Below, in pieces: positions 7,468-8,774 of a DNA stretch of 8,774 bases. The notes under the pieces were generated by a model. The model saw only the letters and a program-made list of their open reading frames with translations. It searched no databases and was not told where the DNA came from. Position 1 is the stretch's first letter. Every line of letters begins with the position of its first letter. Source of the stretch: Bacteroidota bacterium (lineage in GTDB: Bacteria; Bacteroidota; Bacteroidia; Bacteroidales; VadinHA17); assembly GCA_015222065.1 (NCBI GenBank), contig JADFUQ010000398.1, positions 1 to 8,774 on the forward strand, written 5' to 3'. The position numbers and the translations under genes are program-made.

Positions 7468-8774
7468 TTACCTATCCTTATCAAAAAGATTCGGAAAATT
7501 GCGTATGAAATCAAACAATAACCTGACACCAATAGCAGTAGCTCCTTTACCCTGGTATGAATTTGCTTTTTTAAGGAAGGCTGAACCGGCTATATCAAGA
7601 TGAATTAGCGGATAGCCGGTAAACTTTTCAAGGAATTTTCCTGCAGTTATTGCTCCTGCATCACGTTCGGCAATATTCTTCAGATCAGCAATATTAGATT
7701 CCAGTAATTTATCATATTCTTCCCAAAAGGGAAATTCCACAATCCTTTCATGAACATAGTTCCCACTATGAATAAGAGATTTCATGTATCTGCTTTCAGC
7801 ATTTCCCATACCAACAATTCCAAACCTCCCAATTGCCAATGCTGCCGAGCCTGTCAGAGTGGCAATATCAATTATCAGCCCGGGTTTGTATTTACCTGCA
7901 TAACTTATAGCATCAGCCAAAATCAGCCTGCCTTCAGCATCAGTATTTAAAACCTCCACAGACATACCATTATACATAGTAATAACATCACCCGGGGCCA
8001 CAGCATTTCCATCAGGACGGTTATCTGTGGCAGGTAATAAACCAACAACTTTTACCGGAATTTCTGACCGTGCAACCGCATACATCACTCCTGCAACAGC
8101 AGCAGCACCACTCATATCCGATTTCATATAATCCATACTGTTTTGGGTTGGCTTCAAACTCAACCCCCCTGTATCAAATACAACTCCTTTCCCAACCAAA
8201 ACCAATGGATTTTTGTTTACCGCATTATCAGGCATCCACTCCATTACAGTAAATGTAGGTGGATCAATACTCCCTCTGTTCACACCAAGTAAACCGCCCA
8301 TTTTCAGTGATTCAATTTTCTTCTTATTAAAAACTTCAACTGAAAAACCACCAAGAATTCCCAATTGTTTCACGGTTTCCGAAAATTGAACAGCATTCAT
8401 GAATGATAAAGGTTCATTGACCATATCACGGACAAAATAAACTGCCTCATTTAAAGTTTTTAAAACATCAATCTCTTGCTTATCCAGCTTATCTGATACT
8501 ATCAGTATATTTTCTAACGGATGTTTTTTTTCTGCTTTATCGCCAAAATATTTTAGAAAACAGTAGTTGCCCAACACTAATCCCTCAGTAAAAGCAAGAA
8601 GCAGACCTGGTTCTCCCATCGCATCTACCAAAACAATTTCACTATGCTTATGCTGTTTAAGCAGTAAAGAATATTCACTACCTGCTCTTCTGCATTTTTC
8701 ATGCTGTTTGTCGAGATCGGTTTCTTTATTAATAACCTGTATGTAACTCCACTTATTATAAGAATTGATGGAAA
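7468..8774 (-). CDS. pepA: Leucyl aminopeptidase, peptidase family M17 (5' end beyond the window)
   Basis: M17 aminopeptidases are cytoplasmic hexameric enzymes with two metal ions that release N-terminal residues, often leucine, during peptide turnover. The signature NTDAEGRL is encoded near 7925-7950. Counting from the TTG at 8631, the ligands and catalytic residues line up with E. coli PepA: K148 and D153 in GKGVVFDTGG, K160 in SLKP, D172 in MKSDMSG, and D231, E233 and R235 in the signature. The GGLLGVNRGS and DIATLTGSAA blocks are also typical. The frame stays open from 8631 to the right edge, adding about 47 residues that begin SINSYNKWSYIQ, so a start at 8631 would be an artefact of truncation. 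About 434 residues are visible against 480-500 usual, so only the first part of the N-terminal domain is missing. That domain is variable in the family. Substrate preference cannot be read from sequence, and the symbol is given by family. Confidence 0.95.
   Translation of the reverse strand, partial: SINSYNKWSYIQVINKETDLDKQHEKCRRAGSEYSLLLKQHKHSEIVLVDAMGEPGLLLAFTEGLVLGNYCFLKYFGDKAEKKHPLENILIVSDKLDKQEIDVLKTLNEAVYFVRDMVNEPLSFMNAVQFSETVKQLGILGGFSVEVFNKKKIESLKMGGLLGVNRGSIDPPTFTVMEWMPDNAVNKNPLVLVGKGVVFDTGGLSLKPTQNSMDYMKSDMSGAAAVAGVMYAVARSEIPVKVVGLLPATDNRPDGNAVAPGDVITMYNGMSVEVLNTDAEGRLILADAISYAGKYKPGLIIDIATLTGSAALAIGRFGIVGMGNAESRYMKSLIHSGNYVHERIVEFPFWEEYDKLLESNIADLKNIAERDAGAITAGKFLEKFTGYPLIHLDIAGSAFLKKANSYQGKGATAIGVRLLFDFIRNFPNLFDKDR

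Noticed and set aside
8070..8252. A glutamine-rich 60-residue plus-strand open frame
   Set aside because: It is antisense to the metal-binding core of the M17 peptidase; the glutamine run comes from alanine codons read in reverse.
7468..8631. Peptidase gene starting at TTG 8631
   Set aside because: The frame continues upstream to the window edge with plausible coding sequence, and an M17 protein needs a longer N-terminal domain; the gene is simply cut by the window.
1..8774. A hidden novel system such as a defence island, CRISPR array, toxin-antitoxin pair or mobile element
   Set aside because: All long frames are recognised housekeeping or secretion genes, the gaps are under 300 bp, and no repeat-spacer array, transposase, integrase or attachment-like direct repeat was seen.

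Overview
The window is a 5-gene stretch of core chromosome from a member of the Bacteroidota. The low-GC sequence, a Type IX secretion gene (sprA), the order maeB-ruvA-sprA, and promoter-like boxes of the Bacteroidota type (TTG ... TAnnTTTG) all point there. The family or genus cannot be told from what is visible.

Every real gene lies on the minus strand, so the reading order is right to left. First comes an M17 leucyl aminopeptidase cut by the right edge (7468 to >8774). A 54-bp gap leads to pdxA (6349-7413) for pyridoxal phosphate synthesis. A 175-bp AT-rich spacer follows, then maeB (3900-6173), a malic enzyme fused to a phosphotransacetylase-like domain. A 260-bp spacer with an imperfect AT-rich palindrome precedes ruvA (3058-3639), the Holliday-junction binding subunit. 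Only 25 bp further on is sprA (<1 to 3032), the giant outer-membrane translocon of the Type IX secretion system. It is cut by the left edge after about 1010 codons. The reading frame of sprA is open from its start to position 1, so about a third of the window is this single gene. It can be missed easily because neither an ATG at its likely start nor a stop codon lies in the window.

The genes do not form one pathway. They cover peptide turnover, cofactor synthesis, C4 carbon metabolism, recombination and protein secretion, and look like housekeeping genes held together by lineage-specific synteny. ruvA and sprA are close enough to be co-transcribed; the peptidase and pdxA may be too, although a promoter-like sequence lies between them. 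I saw no tRNA, rRNA, CRISPR array, insertion sequence, phage gene or defence system. I found no undescribed system here. The points most worth a second look are the non-ATG start of sprA and the palindrome upstream of ruvA.
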